A stretch of DNA of 64,000 nucleotides, taken from assembly GCF_000699445.3 (NCBI RefSeq), contig NC_067195.1, positions 19,539,287 through 19,603,286 of the forward strand. Direction: 5' to 3'. The stretch comes from Schistosoma haematobium. Lineage: Eukaryota > Platyhelminthes > Trematoda > Strigeidida > Schistosomatidae. Shown piece by piece: positions 11,311 to 21,105 of this stretch. Numbering within the stretch: the stretch's first letter is position 1; each line of letters begins with the position of its first letter. Position numbers and translations under genes: made by a program. Below the pieces are notes generated by a model, which worked only from the letters and a program-made list of their open reading frames with translations, had not been told where the DNA came from and ran no database searches.

Positions 11311-13057
11311 GCTGAGTACATTATTTAGTTACACTATCATGGTCAGTTTATTGACCTCACATCGTTGCGTGTTACAAAATAACATGAACATCTAGCTACC
11401 CTTATTTACATAGCCAGAAATTATTGTCTTTAATTTTGACCATCCAGGTTTCTAGCCGTCTATGATTCAATTAGCAACGATATAATGTATCTTAACCGGA
11501 TCGTATGGCTTAGGTTTTATTCTACAAATACGTCGGATAATTAGAAAACGGCTTGATATGTTGATAATCCGGTATCGCATCAGCAGACTTCGGTCATTAA
11601 TGGAGCATTATCTAGAATCCCGCTCAAGACCGATTATTCGAAACATAGGCATACTTTCTCGCATAATTTGACTCAGATACTGAATATATATTATATCCCT
11701 TCGTCATTTTAAAGATCTTGTACCTGAAATGTCCACTCGGTGAGTAATGAAGTTTTTTATGGAAAGGGAGTAAATGCTTGAATGAATGTGGATCACTTAC
11801 AGTGCTTTACAACATTAAGCAGCTTTTTTATTTGTAATGATGGTAAAATATTATGAAGAGGCCGCTAGGCATAACTATTATGCACTCAGTAACCACAATG
11901 AAATCTTATTGTCACAATTTCACTACACAGAACTAACTCTAAAAAGGATACAGGATACATTTGACCTTTAATAATTGTATTCAGACGATTTGTCAATGTA
12001 CATTACGTGAGTATAGTCGGTATCTGCTTTTATAAGCTACGAAGGCATCAACTAAGACTTGATAAGTATCTCGCTGAGGTTGGATAGAAGTCCAGAGACA
12101 TATTGCATTTTCAAATGAGGAATGTTAAGTATGCTAGTACCAATAAAAATGAGTGGTGAATATTTTGTACTACTGTTGACATAATATGAAGTTGTGATGA
12201 AACATCTTATTGTCAAATGATATCTAAAGTGATATCCTGATTTACTTTTTTGGAATTAAAATAATTTATATTTTCCTGAAGGTTTCAAAAGACCTTCGGC
12301 AAATTCTAAAGAAATTGTAGTTACTCCTTTTACCAGAGTTCGAACACTTGTTTGGTTAATTCGTCTTATCTTCAAGTATTGAGCCTTAATACTACTCCAC
12401 ACTTTTTATAGTTTGAAGTTGTCCTTCTCGAAATGATTTCTCCAATGTTTAGTTTTCTACTTTATTATTGATGTAATCATGTCAAGTCTTTCGCTATTTA
12501 TCTTGTTAAATTTAGTGTAATATGGTAATGCTTGCCCTTCACTAAGTTGTCTCCATCCATGATATGGATTTCATTTTTAAACAAATGAAATGGGTTATTG
12601 TGGTTAATTTTAATTCACCTAGTTTCTGAAAGAGCTCAGTATCAAGATTATTGGAGGTATGAGAGACAAGTACATTAGCCTAGGGTGTAATTAGTAACCT
12701 CAGACATGACCTTACGAAGTAACAACGTTGACCTGCATTTGACCATAGGTGAAAACACATAATTGAGTTTTTCGGACATACACATTGATAAACAAGCCAG
12801 ATGTTACAAAAATCAAATTAGCACCAATTTACAATGGATGTTTGAATGTTAATTTTTCAACAGGTATGTTGTAGTCTTATTAGATTGCAGAACAAAATGA
12901 ATGCGGCATCATACAATGGTACGAAATACCCAAAATTTGGACAACAAAGCTATTAGTTCTGCAAAATGGTTGGATAACGAAGTAGAATACAAGGACATGT
13001 TGCGGAAGTTTCTTCTGTGATCGATTTCTTTTTCCTTAACTTTTTCATTGGTCCAAT
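11311..13057. other. Intergenic stretch between LINE fragment and PABPN1 3' end
   Basis: I see no conserved exon. The right part should contain the 3' untranslated region of PABPN1, which is transcribed leftward. I did not find a clear AATAAA close to the stop on that strand. Confidence 0.4.
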
Positions 13058-13091
13058 TTAATAGGGGGTAAAGTAATAACTACCACGTCGC
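13058..13091 (-). CDS. PABPN1: PABPN1 exon 5 (C-terminus)
   Basis: This 34-bp exon follows acceptor ccatgctttcag. Joined to exon 4 in phase 2, it reads [11 protein letters not shown] and stop, paralleling the SWYSPY end of the vertebrate protein. The intron before it (13092-13170) is 79 bp. Confidence 0.88.
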
Positions 13092-15451
13092 CTGAAAGCA
13101 TGGAAGAGAAGACAAGCCTTAGACTCTCAAGAAAATAATGATGAATTTTACTAGTGCTTGCGATACTTACCGATATCGTGGGAATCGCATTCGACCAGCA
13201 TATGCTGGACGGAAACCAATAGACATCCCTCTGCCGCGCGCGCGACCTCTCACGAAAGGGGGACGATTTGTCATGGACATTCCTGGAACATTTGTACGTT
13301 TAGGTAGGACTTTCAACTGTCGACTTCGAAAAGATGAGTCATCCAGAGCGATTGCAGCTTCAACAGCATCACGAGTATCGAATTCAATATATGCGAATCC
13401 TTTAGGGTGTCCAGTAAATTTATTGCATAATATAGTAACACGGTTTATCGGCCCGCAACCACGAAAATGTGCTTCTAGTTCATCGGCCGTAGAACCATAA
13501 TCAACCTAACTGTTAATTGAGGTACCATACTGACTTACATTTCCAACATATACAGAACGCAAGTCAACTTCAGTTTTATCTTCATCTGACAAATTTGAGT
13601 TATTGGATTCTGCAGCAGAAAATAAAATTCGAAATGCTAAAATGAAGTCAAATCAGTGTGTACAATACAGAAAACTTGGGTAGCCTAAGCGCGTTAGTTT
13701 TTACACCGACTTTAGGAGGAAATAGTTTAGTAAGAACGTCACGTAAAGTATATCGAACAGCGAAAACGAATATCTTGCAGATAACTTTAGAAAGTAATTT
13801 TCAACGTGTGTGACATGAAAAACGGCTGGAAAGTATTGTTCTAGCTATTTTGTGTATATAGACTAATTATTATGTAGACATGAGACAAGTGATCATTTAA
13901 ATTCATGAGAGATTAAAATGAGTCGGATTCGCTAGACCAGTGGTCAGGCGATATAGAGATAATTTTTTTAAACACATAGATATTGGTACAAGGAGGCATC
14001 ATATACATATACGCCACACAAATTTCATTCGATATGTATGAGGGCTGTGATACTGCCCGGGTGCCCAAACCGAAGCAGGTGGTTTTCTTAGGGGGCCACA
14101 CCCCGAGCCTTCGACCTAAAAATCTGATCCACATGGCAGTGGAGCATCGTAAGGAGATGCAGTCGCCATCCATGCTGTAAAAATTTCATATTGGTGATTT
14201 CCACGTTGTGATTATTTACCGACACTAGGTGTGGTTGACAGAAATGTGCAGGTGGTCATTATAAATCAGCCACGACATGAAAGAGCTATACAGGGTTGGA
14301 ACTTTTTAGTTGACCATGACGTCTAGTTAAGGATCCCAAGAACTGTGAAAAAGTCGGTCATAATAGAAGGCAGTTGCGATCCTAGCGCAGTTTTCTACTG
14401 CATTTCATAAATGATGAGGTTCCTTGCGTGAAAGTACTTATTGACTATTTCTAATTGAGATCTGCACTTTTGCCAAATGCCATCTGTTTAATTATTTGTT
14501 GCTTTACTACCTACCTTTCTCAAATTCTTTACAATATAATCGGCTCGTTTTTGATGTTCGCATGTACCAAGATATGATGGGATATGTACTCAGAGCTTTC
14601 GGTTTGAAGCCAATGATCTTAAATCTTGTTTAAGCCGTCGCGGTTCGGAAGGCGAATCGCCACAACCAACTACGTGTGATCGGCCGGTAATCTGCATAAA
14701 CCAGTCCTAGAAGAACTATGCTCAATATTACGTACCCGGTTTTCAGTTACGATATGATGACAGGCAGCAGAATCATATAGACATATGCTCAAATCTGACC
14801 AACGACGAGTGATGACACGTGAATGATGTCGTAAAGCAGGACAAATGGATTAGAATGTGGTCACTGGTAAAAACGAAACTGTTTTGATAGAACACAATGG
14901 TGTTAGTGATTGAAGAATATGTGAGATTTCAATGATACAAATATACATTGAAACAATTTATACAAGCATTGGGGGGCGAGCATGCTGGGCAAGCATGAAG
15001 CAGTACCAAATTAACAGAAACAGAAAAGATTGTTAAACAACACGCGCCTCCAAACCGTGATTCTACGACTAATAACTTCGTAACAATTGAGGTGAAAACG
15101 CTATTTGACAACAGAACTTGTACATAAACGAGGGGATGGTATGACTCAGAGCTAAGTACAGGGGTCTTTTCGCGGTACAAAATTAACAACATACAAATAG
15201 ACAAAAACTTACTTGAGATTGGAGACTTGTCGATAACGCGGCGCAAGTCATGTAATTTATTTGCATCTGCTTCAATTTCTTTGAAGCGTTCTTTGATAGC
15301 CTCTAACTCCTATAGCAACATAAACTTTTGTAGTACTATTTACAGCATCGAAATGCATTTCGTCGGTCACGCTGACGTCCTCCTTCCCGTTTTCATCTCC
15401 GAACTCATCTTCATGAACATCGTGATCTCCGTCCAAGACATAATCGCTCAT
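13058..15451 (-). CDS. PABPN1: Nuclear poly(A)-binding protein (PABPN1/PABP2), five exons, complete
   Basis: The product is a nuclear protein that binds growing poly(A) tails and stimulates poly(A) polymerase. Exons on the minus strand are 15344-15451, 15213-15309, 13539-13609, 13171-13505 and 13058-13091, giving 214 aa; Drosophila Pabp2 is of similar size. All introns are GT-AG and phases agree throughout. Residues 1-36 are acidic. Residues 37-66 form a coiled-coil segment ([20 protein letters not shown]). The RRM runs from about 87 to 165 with RNP2 VYVGNV (88-93) and RNP1 KGFAYIEF (127-134). [14 protein letters not shown] matches the end of the RRM. The tail is Arg/Gly-rich and ends in FTPY, as the vertebrate protein ends in YSPY. 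An upstream TTG extends the frame, but the ATG at 15451 gives the expected N-terminus. Confidence 0.95.
13171..13505 (-). CDS. PABPN1: PABPN1 exon 4 (RRM and RG tail)
   Basis: The exon has 111 codons plus two bases. It begins [18 protein letters not shown] and contains [25 protein letters not shown] and RGRARGRG. Donor gtaagt overlaps an in-frame TAA, so retention of the next intron would end the protein at RYR. Confidence 0.95.
13539..13609 (-). CDS. PABPN1: PABPN1 exon 3 (linker and RNP2)
   Basis: The exon is 71 bp, after acceptor ttttctgctgcag. It encodes [20 protein letters not shown] and the start of RNP2. It splits the VGN-VDYG junction with a 33-bp intron (13506-13538). Confidence 0.93.
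13610..15212 (-). other. PABPN1 intron 2 (1.6 kb)
   Basis: This is a GT-AG, phase 1 intron. It contains a GC-richer repeat-like block at about 14036-14180. I see no other coding exon in it. Confidence 0.7.
14036..14180 (+). repeat. Repeat fragment of unknown family
   Basis: The block containing ctgtgatactgcccgggtgc is markedly more GC-rich than its surroundings. A weak relative (cttgtgatactgtccagttg) lies near 39780, after a LINE 3' end. It is probably part of a transposon tail; the family is not identified. Confidence 0.35.
15213..15309 (-). CDS. PABPN1: PABPN1 exon 2 (coiled coil)
   Basis: The exon covers codons 37-68 plus one base. It encodes the helical segment [20 protein letters not shown], which in vertebrates contacts and stimulates poly(A) polymerase. 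Donor gtaagt is in phase 1. Confidence 0.92.
15344..15451 (-). CDS. PABPN1: PABPN1 exon 1
   Basis: The exon has 36 codons from [20 protein letters not shown] to MHFDA, strongly acidic as in other PABPN1 N-termini. The polyalanine tract of mammals is absent. A 34-bp intron follows. Confidence 0.9.
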
Positions 15452-16421
15452 CCTTTTAGCCCGCTTAAGGCCACGGCCCAAAACAACTTAAACAGTATTG
15501 GGCTATTGAACTTACAGCTCTAAATCATGTACTTTCTTCATTTCACCATATGTTTAAATCCTGTCTGGGATTTTCTTTAAATTTGGGTGTTAAATAGCAA
15601 TGTCATGTTATATATTATTTAAAGATTTGTATCAACTCTGAAATGTTCGTCATGGAAGAAGTAACAAGTACGTGTTCCTGAATTATACCAGGTTTTTATT
15701 TATGCGAAAAATTTCATCGATTCATCCGAAAGGCTGAACATACCAAGTTTGCTGTTTAATATCAAATCAGTAATGGATAAGCTTGTTGTTCACATTGAAT
15801 TATATTTATTAAAGAGTTTCTTAATGATTCAGGTTAAAATCCACTAATACACGAAAAGTAAAGTTTGGGGTTTTCGTTTGTATGCTAAGTGTTATCGACG
15901 TCTTTCGGGATTATTATTCCACCATAGCGGGTTAAATTTAGGCTGTTTAACGTCGATGTTTGTTACATATATGCCTAGTATTCACACTTTATAGCGACTA
16001 ATCCAATAGATTATTGATAGGTAGGCTAAATCTTTGGGATGTATGAGCCTAGTTTGGTCATGTTCATATAAATAATTAAAATACACTGTTAATTGAGCTT
16101 ACTTGCAAGCACTGTTGAACTTTTGGTCAGATCTTTACGCCTATACACTGAACACCAACTTTGTCTGATGTATCATGCAAATGAATATGATTACCTAATA
16201 GATGTCTGCTGAATTCAAGCTAGTGATGCTTTGAAGCAAATAAATGTAGACGTCCTTATGGAACATTATTCACTCTTGACTGCCCTCTATATCTTGAAAA
16301 TGACGTTTGAATTGTCATAAACTTGTAGTTTATTCTGTCGGTTCAAATAATAGCCAGTGGTGTCCATGAGAGATGCAGATAATTAATTTGGAGTTTTCAA
16401 GATCAGGGTTTTCTTATTACG
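15452..16421. other. Region between PABPN1 start and the 3' end of the unrecognised gene
   Basis: It should hold the PABPN1 5' untranslated region and promoter (right of 15451) and the 3' end of the next gene on the same strand. I see no obvious TATA box, CpG-rich promoter or other motif. Confidence 0.35.
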
Positions 16422-16472
16422 TCAGTTCTTCCGAATGGCATCTAGATTCACTGATCGAATCGAAAACAAAGA
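16422..16472 (-). CDS. Unrecognised gene, candidate last exon
   Basis: The exon has 16 codons plus TGA, reading SLFSIRSVNLDAIRKN, after an acceptor ending in cttaataag. The preceding intron is only 53 bp. Confidence 0.4.
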   Translation of the reverse strand, partial: SLFSIRSVNLDAIRKN

Positions 16473-19400
16473 CTTATTAAGATGTGAGTGAGCAATTTTT
16501 TTAACTGACGTTCCTATTAATTTACCAGTTCTTGTTTAGCAATAATTGTGAATGTGGCAGCTGAATCGTCAAAATATCTATTAAAAGTTGTAGCGATAAC
16601 AAGGGGTTTAAATGCTGGGTAATTGTTACAAATTAATGTGATAGAAAGATCAGACGTTTGATGATCGATTTAATCATTGCTTACACTTCGTACTATAATC
16701 CCAGATGGATAAAAGTATGAACCGTTGTTCAGAAAACCGCAGAATAAATAATATTATTTTCTACCAGTTAGTTTAGCTTGATTACTATTAGTTTCTTTGT
16801 CATTTGATTGAGTAAATACAGGAAGTGTAGGATCACCTTCTTGAAAATACTTGGAAAATATTTGTAAATATTTGGGAGAGGCAAATAACTATATTGAAAT
16901 GTCTGTGAATTGTGCTGACAGTTGCTATTGCAGAATAAACTTAATGGATCCCAAACGTTCCATCAATTGAAGAAATTCTAATCAGTTAATTCAATCTTTC
17001 CAGTGTTCACATGATATCTCTAATGAGCTACTTTTCCGTTCACAGTAACGTAAATTATGTTGATGTTGGGTTTGCCATTCTACTGAGATAACTCATAACA
17101 TGCTAACTCAGGCTTTAACGTTATGACCTAGTAACTGACAACAGATGAAAAAATGGGAATTACAAAAAATAACAGATATGGTCGCCAGCGTTTCTTGACA
17201 GTTTACTCTCTTTTGATGCACTTTCGAATTTAACAAACAGCTTTTCTGATTCTGACTTCGACTACCTCTCCATCATGCGAACACATTCTAACTTACCACA
17301 CGTCTTTATTACTGTATTCTCCTAGCTGAAGACGCCTTGACTCAAATTTATTATAGTAACAGTGGCTAGAATGATTTTTGGCCACTAATTTGCAATACCT
17401 TGTCTGTTTCACTTCAAACTGTTGAGCACTGTTGGGTGTTCATGTCCAAATGCCTTGTTTCTCCTTTGTTTTCCTATTTAAGCGCCACGTTCCTAGTGCC
17501 CAGCTACCGAGCTTCTTACGCCTTAGGCAAACTTAACGTACGGATGTTCCAAGGCAGCAACTCATAACATCTCGCCTTATATTTTTATTTAGTAGCAACT
17601 GTAGACTTCAAAAACATCTGTATTGTGTAAATATTTAGCAGCGCCACAAAAATGCTGAATTTGGATCACCTGTGAGTTTTACAAGGCAACATCGTGAACG
17701 GGATGCCATCTTTTGAACAAATCACAAAAATTACACTCACAGCACTACACTAATGCATGAGCTTACTTGTTCACTCGGTTATAAGTCTGCACGAATTTAC
17801 TCTCATTTATTTTGACTCATGTAATCCTTTTGACAACCCAACTTCAGAAGCATTTTATCCGTAAATCAATGTTATAAGTTATTGATCATGCCTGTAAAAC
17901 ATGTGTGCCTGCTGTCGGAAATATGTAATGTTTATCAATTTATCGCTAGACGTTCTTTGTCATAATTACCAGCCGAAATAATCGGTACCTAGACGGCACG
18001 GGCACTGGAGTAAGCCAGGGGTTTTCGCGCACATGTTGTGTATTGTCGTGGATCTTTTGTGTCGTTATTTATCAGCTATTAACAGCCTTTTTCCCATCAC
18101 ACGTCAATTTTCGTAATGTTTGTGCTTGTTACATAGTTTTTATTCTGATTTATTAGCAGTTTGACGTATTTGTTGCTCACCACCTAAGTGAATCTTTAGT
18201 AAGCCCGATATACAAACTCAAGCAAGTAAAGTTCACCATTTTTCAAGTTTAAAAATATATCACAAATTGAGTTTTCGGGAAATAAGCTCTAAAACCTATA
18301 ACATTTGGTCCACCTCCTTGATTATGGGGATGATGAACATGGATATTGGTAGTTGTTTATAAAATGTAAGTAGAAGCAATTAAGCATTAGTCTATTTATG
18401 AATATTATATAACTTGTTAATATTTAGCCATAAGCAGTTATGTCCGTTATAAGTACCACCGTTTTGCACTGAAGTGACGTATTATTATGTAACGTATCTG
18501 AGATGAATTATGTGAGTAACAATTGGCGTATACAGGAACAGTGTATAACACCACTGGAAGTGCCACATTAAATAGTCACAAAGTCTTCATGAGTAAAACG
18601 ATGAGTGTTTCTTTTGAGCATGGCGACAAAACCATGTCGTAGTTAATACTGATTTATGATGTGTCTTTTACAGGGTTCACGTACAAATTTCTGTAAACAG
18701 AATCCACAATCACTTACCAAATTATGAACAAAGTTATCATGCATATTGTCGAGTAATATCTAAATGGTGCTTACCAATTTTTTTGTTAATATCAAATGTC
18801 TAGGTGAAATACTAGAAGGGTTAGGAAATGAAGAGCGCTGTTTACATGAATTAAGAAATTTATGGGTTATTTTTAATCTGCTAGTGAAGTCATAAATACA
18901 CTGAAATCAGAGTTTTAAGGCAAAATGAGCTGTGAAACCATTAACATTTCATTTACATCACAAACTTGTTATAAACAAATGTCATAAGACTGTTATGCAT
19001 TCACAGTTATATGATGGGGATTTGAAGCTCCCAGTCCTTGATACAACACAACCCTAGAATCAAATAACAACTACCTGACGAAAAGTGAACGAGTGATCAA
19101 AGCTAAATCACAAATTTATAGCACTCATATCTCCTTTGTGCCACAATAATTAGTCACATTTTCCTCATAGGTTGAACGATGCCTGTATGTTGTGATCATA
19201 GTAACTACAGCAATTTGTAAATAACACTAATTTGTAATATGTCTGTTCTAAAGATTACCAATGAATCCGAAATCTCTAATGAATAGCACTGTTTACAAAT
19301 AAGAGAATTATAGGTACATTCTGTTACCTGCTATTTGATTAACTTATTGAATTCGACACTGATAGCAAGTTTAATTGTTTGTCTCAAGACTGATTTGTTG

Positions 19401-21105
19401 TTTTCCATAACAGTATGAAGCTTGTGGAATTTATGAAAGATCGTGTGAAAAACCGGTTTACAAGTTTGCGATAACTGTTTTATATTGCCTACTGCCATGT
19501 TCATTCATCCAATGATTATTTAAATATAAATATAACAACCATACTCAGCGTTTTACATTATAAATCCTGTATGTAAAATTATAGTCTAAATAAAGCCAAA
19601 ACAAATATTGATGCAGAATAATGTAACTGCATTATATTTCATGGTTTCTCGCAAGCTGCATACAACCAAATATGTATTATAATTTAAAATTGAGGTAAGA
19701 CATAGTATGAAACAAGTGACATAATAGAAAGCAAAGAATTGGAATGAAATAGGTTATCAATAATAACTATATATGCTTGAACAGCTCAGAGGTTATATGG
19801 TGTTAGACTTAAGGAAACATTAAGGATCGGTGGTATAGTAGTCGAGTGGAGTTCAGAAGCAGATAAGATAAATTATGTGATAATTCTAGATGTAATGACT
19901 GAATCATTGAATTAAAAACCAAGAAGATAATTGAATACAGTTTGAAGAGTTCAAGTAATTTATGAGGATAAAGTTAGCAAGTAAGTGCGAGTGGAAGGGC
20001 GGTTTAAGGATTGCGTAACACATCTTATCAGGGAACTAACTGCATGAAATTGTCTAGTTCGGTACCAATACTTACTTGATAATAGACGTAATCCGACAAC
20101 GGAATATATATCAGGCGGTTGTCTAATCTGTAAGGTTTTACGTGGAAGTCGCATTACTGTTCTGAGTGACTCGTTGATTAGTCACAACTAACAAAGATAT
20201 AACGCTAAGTTCCAACGAAACTTTAAAAATAATGCAGTGGTACAAGTTCTTAACTCTCACACACAATTATTCGTTAAAACGATTAGTATACCTCTCCATG
20301 AAAGTATGAAAAAGACGAAAATAAAAATTGAGAAAACGTTTATCGATTTGCCATGACAACTAAAGTAAAAAGATAAGTTTACAAGTTGTATATATAGTGA
20401 AGTCGAAAATCCACAAATAGCTTTTTATCGTTAATGTGCTGTCTGGTTGTTGATAATTCTTAAGTAAAAATTTTAGACTTTTCTCTCCACCTGTTTCGCG
20501 ATTTGATTACCATATTTCTCAATAATTTGTTGTTTGCACATTGTTTGGAGCCGTTGAATTTGTATATACTCTCCACTCCGTCTCGGTAACGAATTTGTTG
20601 TGTTGTTTTGTAAGTTGTGCTTATTGTCTAACTTCCATCTACAACGTTGCCTGAGAATATGTTGAGCTATATAGTTTATATTTCGTAAGTGATTAAACTT
20701 ATCTGTAAGAGTTCGTCTTTTAACATATGCCAGTAGCAGATGTCGGCAGGGACATCGACACGTAACAAATATTCAGCAATTGCACTCACAAGTGCTTAGA
20801 TCCAATTCATAATATTTCCGTTTTGTCACAGCATATGCATTACCTGCTTTCTAGTACAACCTGAAATATATTTCTATACACTTACCAGTGAAGAGTTTAG
20901 CTTCCATAGCTTTGCTACCAGCAGCGGTAACCTGCTTACCAGTTCTCTCCTTAGTACTTTCTATAACTTCACCTGTTGACTGAGAGTGCAATATTACTGG
21001 CTTCAAGTTTTCTTTTTTTTTGGATGACAATCTTCTAATGCACGGATCACGAACCATCCATGAACTACTACAAAGATGGATGTGAGACACGTTGTAAAAT
21101 TTCAT
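16422..21105 (-). CDS. Unrecognised gene, five-exon model, possible mitochondrial protein
   Basis: I do not recognise this product. Exons on the minus strand are 20886-21105, 20076-20122, 16765-16888, 16526-16614 and 16422-16472. Phases agree at every junction (1, 0, 1, 0), all introns are GT-AG, and the joined frame encodes 176 aa. The N-terminus (MKFYNVSHIH, then WMVRDPCIRRLSS) lacks acidic residues for 19 positions and ends in an Arg-Arg-x-Ser context, as in a mitochondrial presequence. It is followed by a charged segment (GEVIESTKERTGKQVTAAGS), then IYIPLSDYVYYQ, YLQIFSKYFQEGDPTLPVF and FKPLVIATTFNRYFDDSAAT. No membrane span is obvious. An alternative third exon at 19632-19655 would end a 96-aa protein with LARNHEI. 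The start at 21105 and the exon 2 to exon 3 link are the least certain parts. Confidence 0.45.
16526..16614 (-). CDS. Unrecognised gene, candidate exon 4
   Basis: The exon is 89 bp after acceptor aattacccag. It reads FKPLVIATTFNRYFDDSAAT and then FTIIAKQEL before donor gtaaat. This is the most protein-like of the candidate exons in composition. Confidence 0.5.
16765..16888 (-). CDS. Unrecognised gene, candidate exon 3
   Basis: The exon has 41 codons plus one base. It reads LFASPKYLQIFSKYFQEGDP and ends QAKLT before donor gtagaa. The acceptor is tttcaatatag. Its phase matches the exons on both sides. Confidence 0.45.
16889..20075 (-). other. Putative intron of the unrecognised gene (3.2 kb)
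   Basis: I find no strong exon here apart from the alternative terminal exon 19632-19655. A patch near 17440-17570 is more GC-rich and looks repeat-derived, but I cannot name it. Confidence 0.35.
20076..20122 (-). CDS. Unrecognised gene, candidate exon 2
   Basis: This 47-bp exon follows an acceptor ending in cagattag and reads DNRLIYIPLSDYVYYQ after joining. Its donor gtaagt is in phase 0. The upstream AG (cttacag) would give an immediate stop, so the second AG must be used. Confidence 0.45.
20886..21105 (-). CDS. Unrecognised gene, candidate exon 1
   Basis: The exon has 73 codons plus one base, from ATG to donor gtaagtg (preceded by cttcactg). The Lys/Arg-rich and Thr/Ala-rich composition and the strong donor suggest a real exon. 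No acceptor precedes the ATG closely, so it is taken as the first coding exon. Confidence 0.5.

Noticed and set aside
13138..13500. 120-codon open frame on the + strand
   Set aside because: It is the antisense shadow of PABPN1 exon 4, whose minus-strand reading is a clear RRM.
15449..15481. TTG-initiated extension of the PABPN1 N-terminus (GRGLKRAKR)
   Set aside because: Nuclear eukaryotic genes rarely start at TTG, and the ATG at 15451 gives the expected acidic start. The stretch is probably 5' untranslated.
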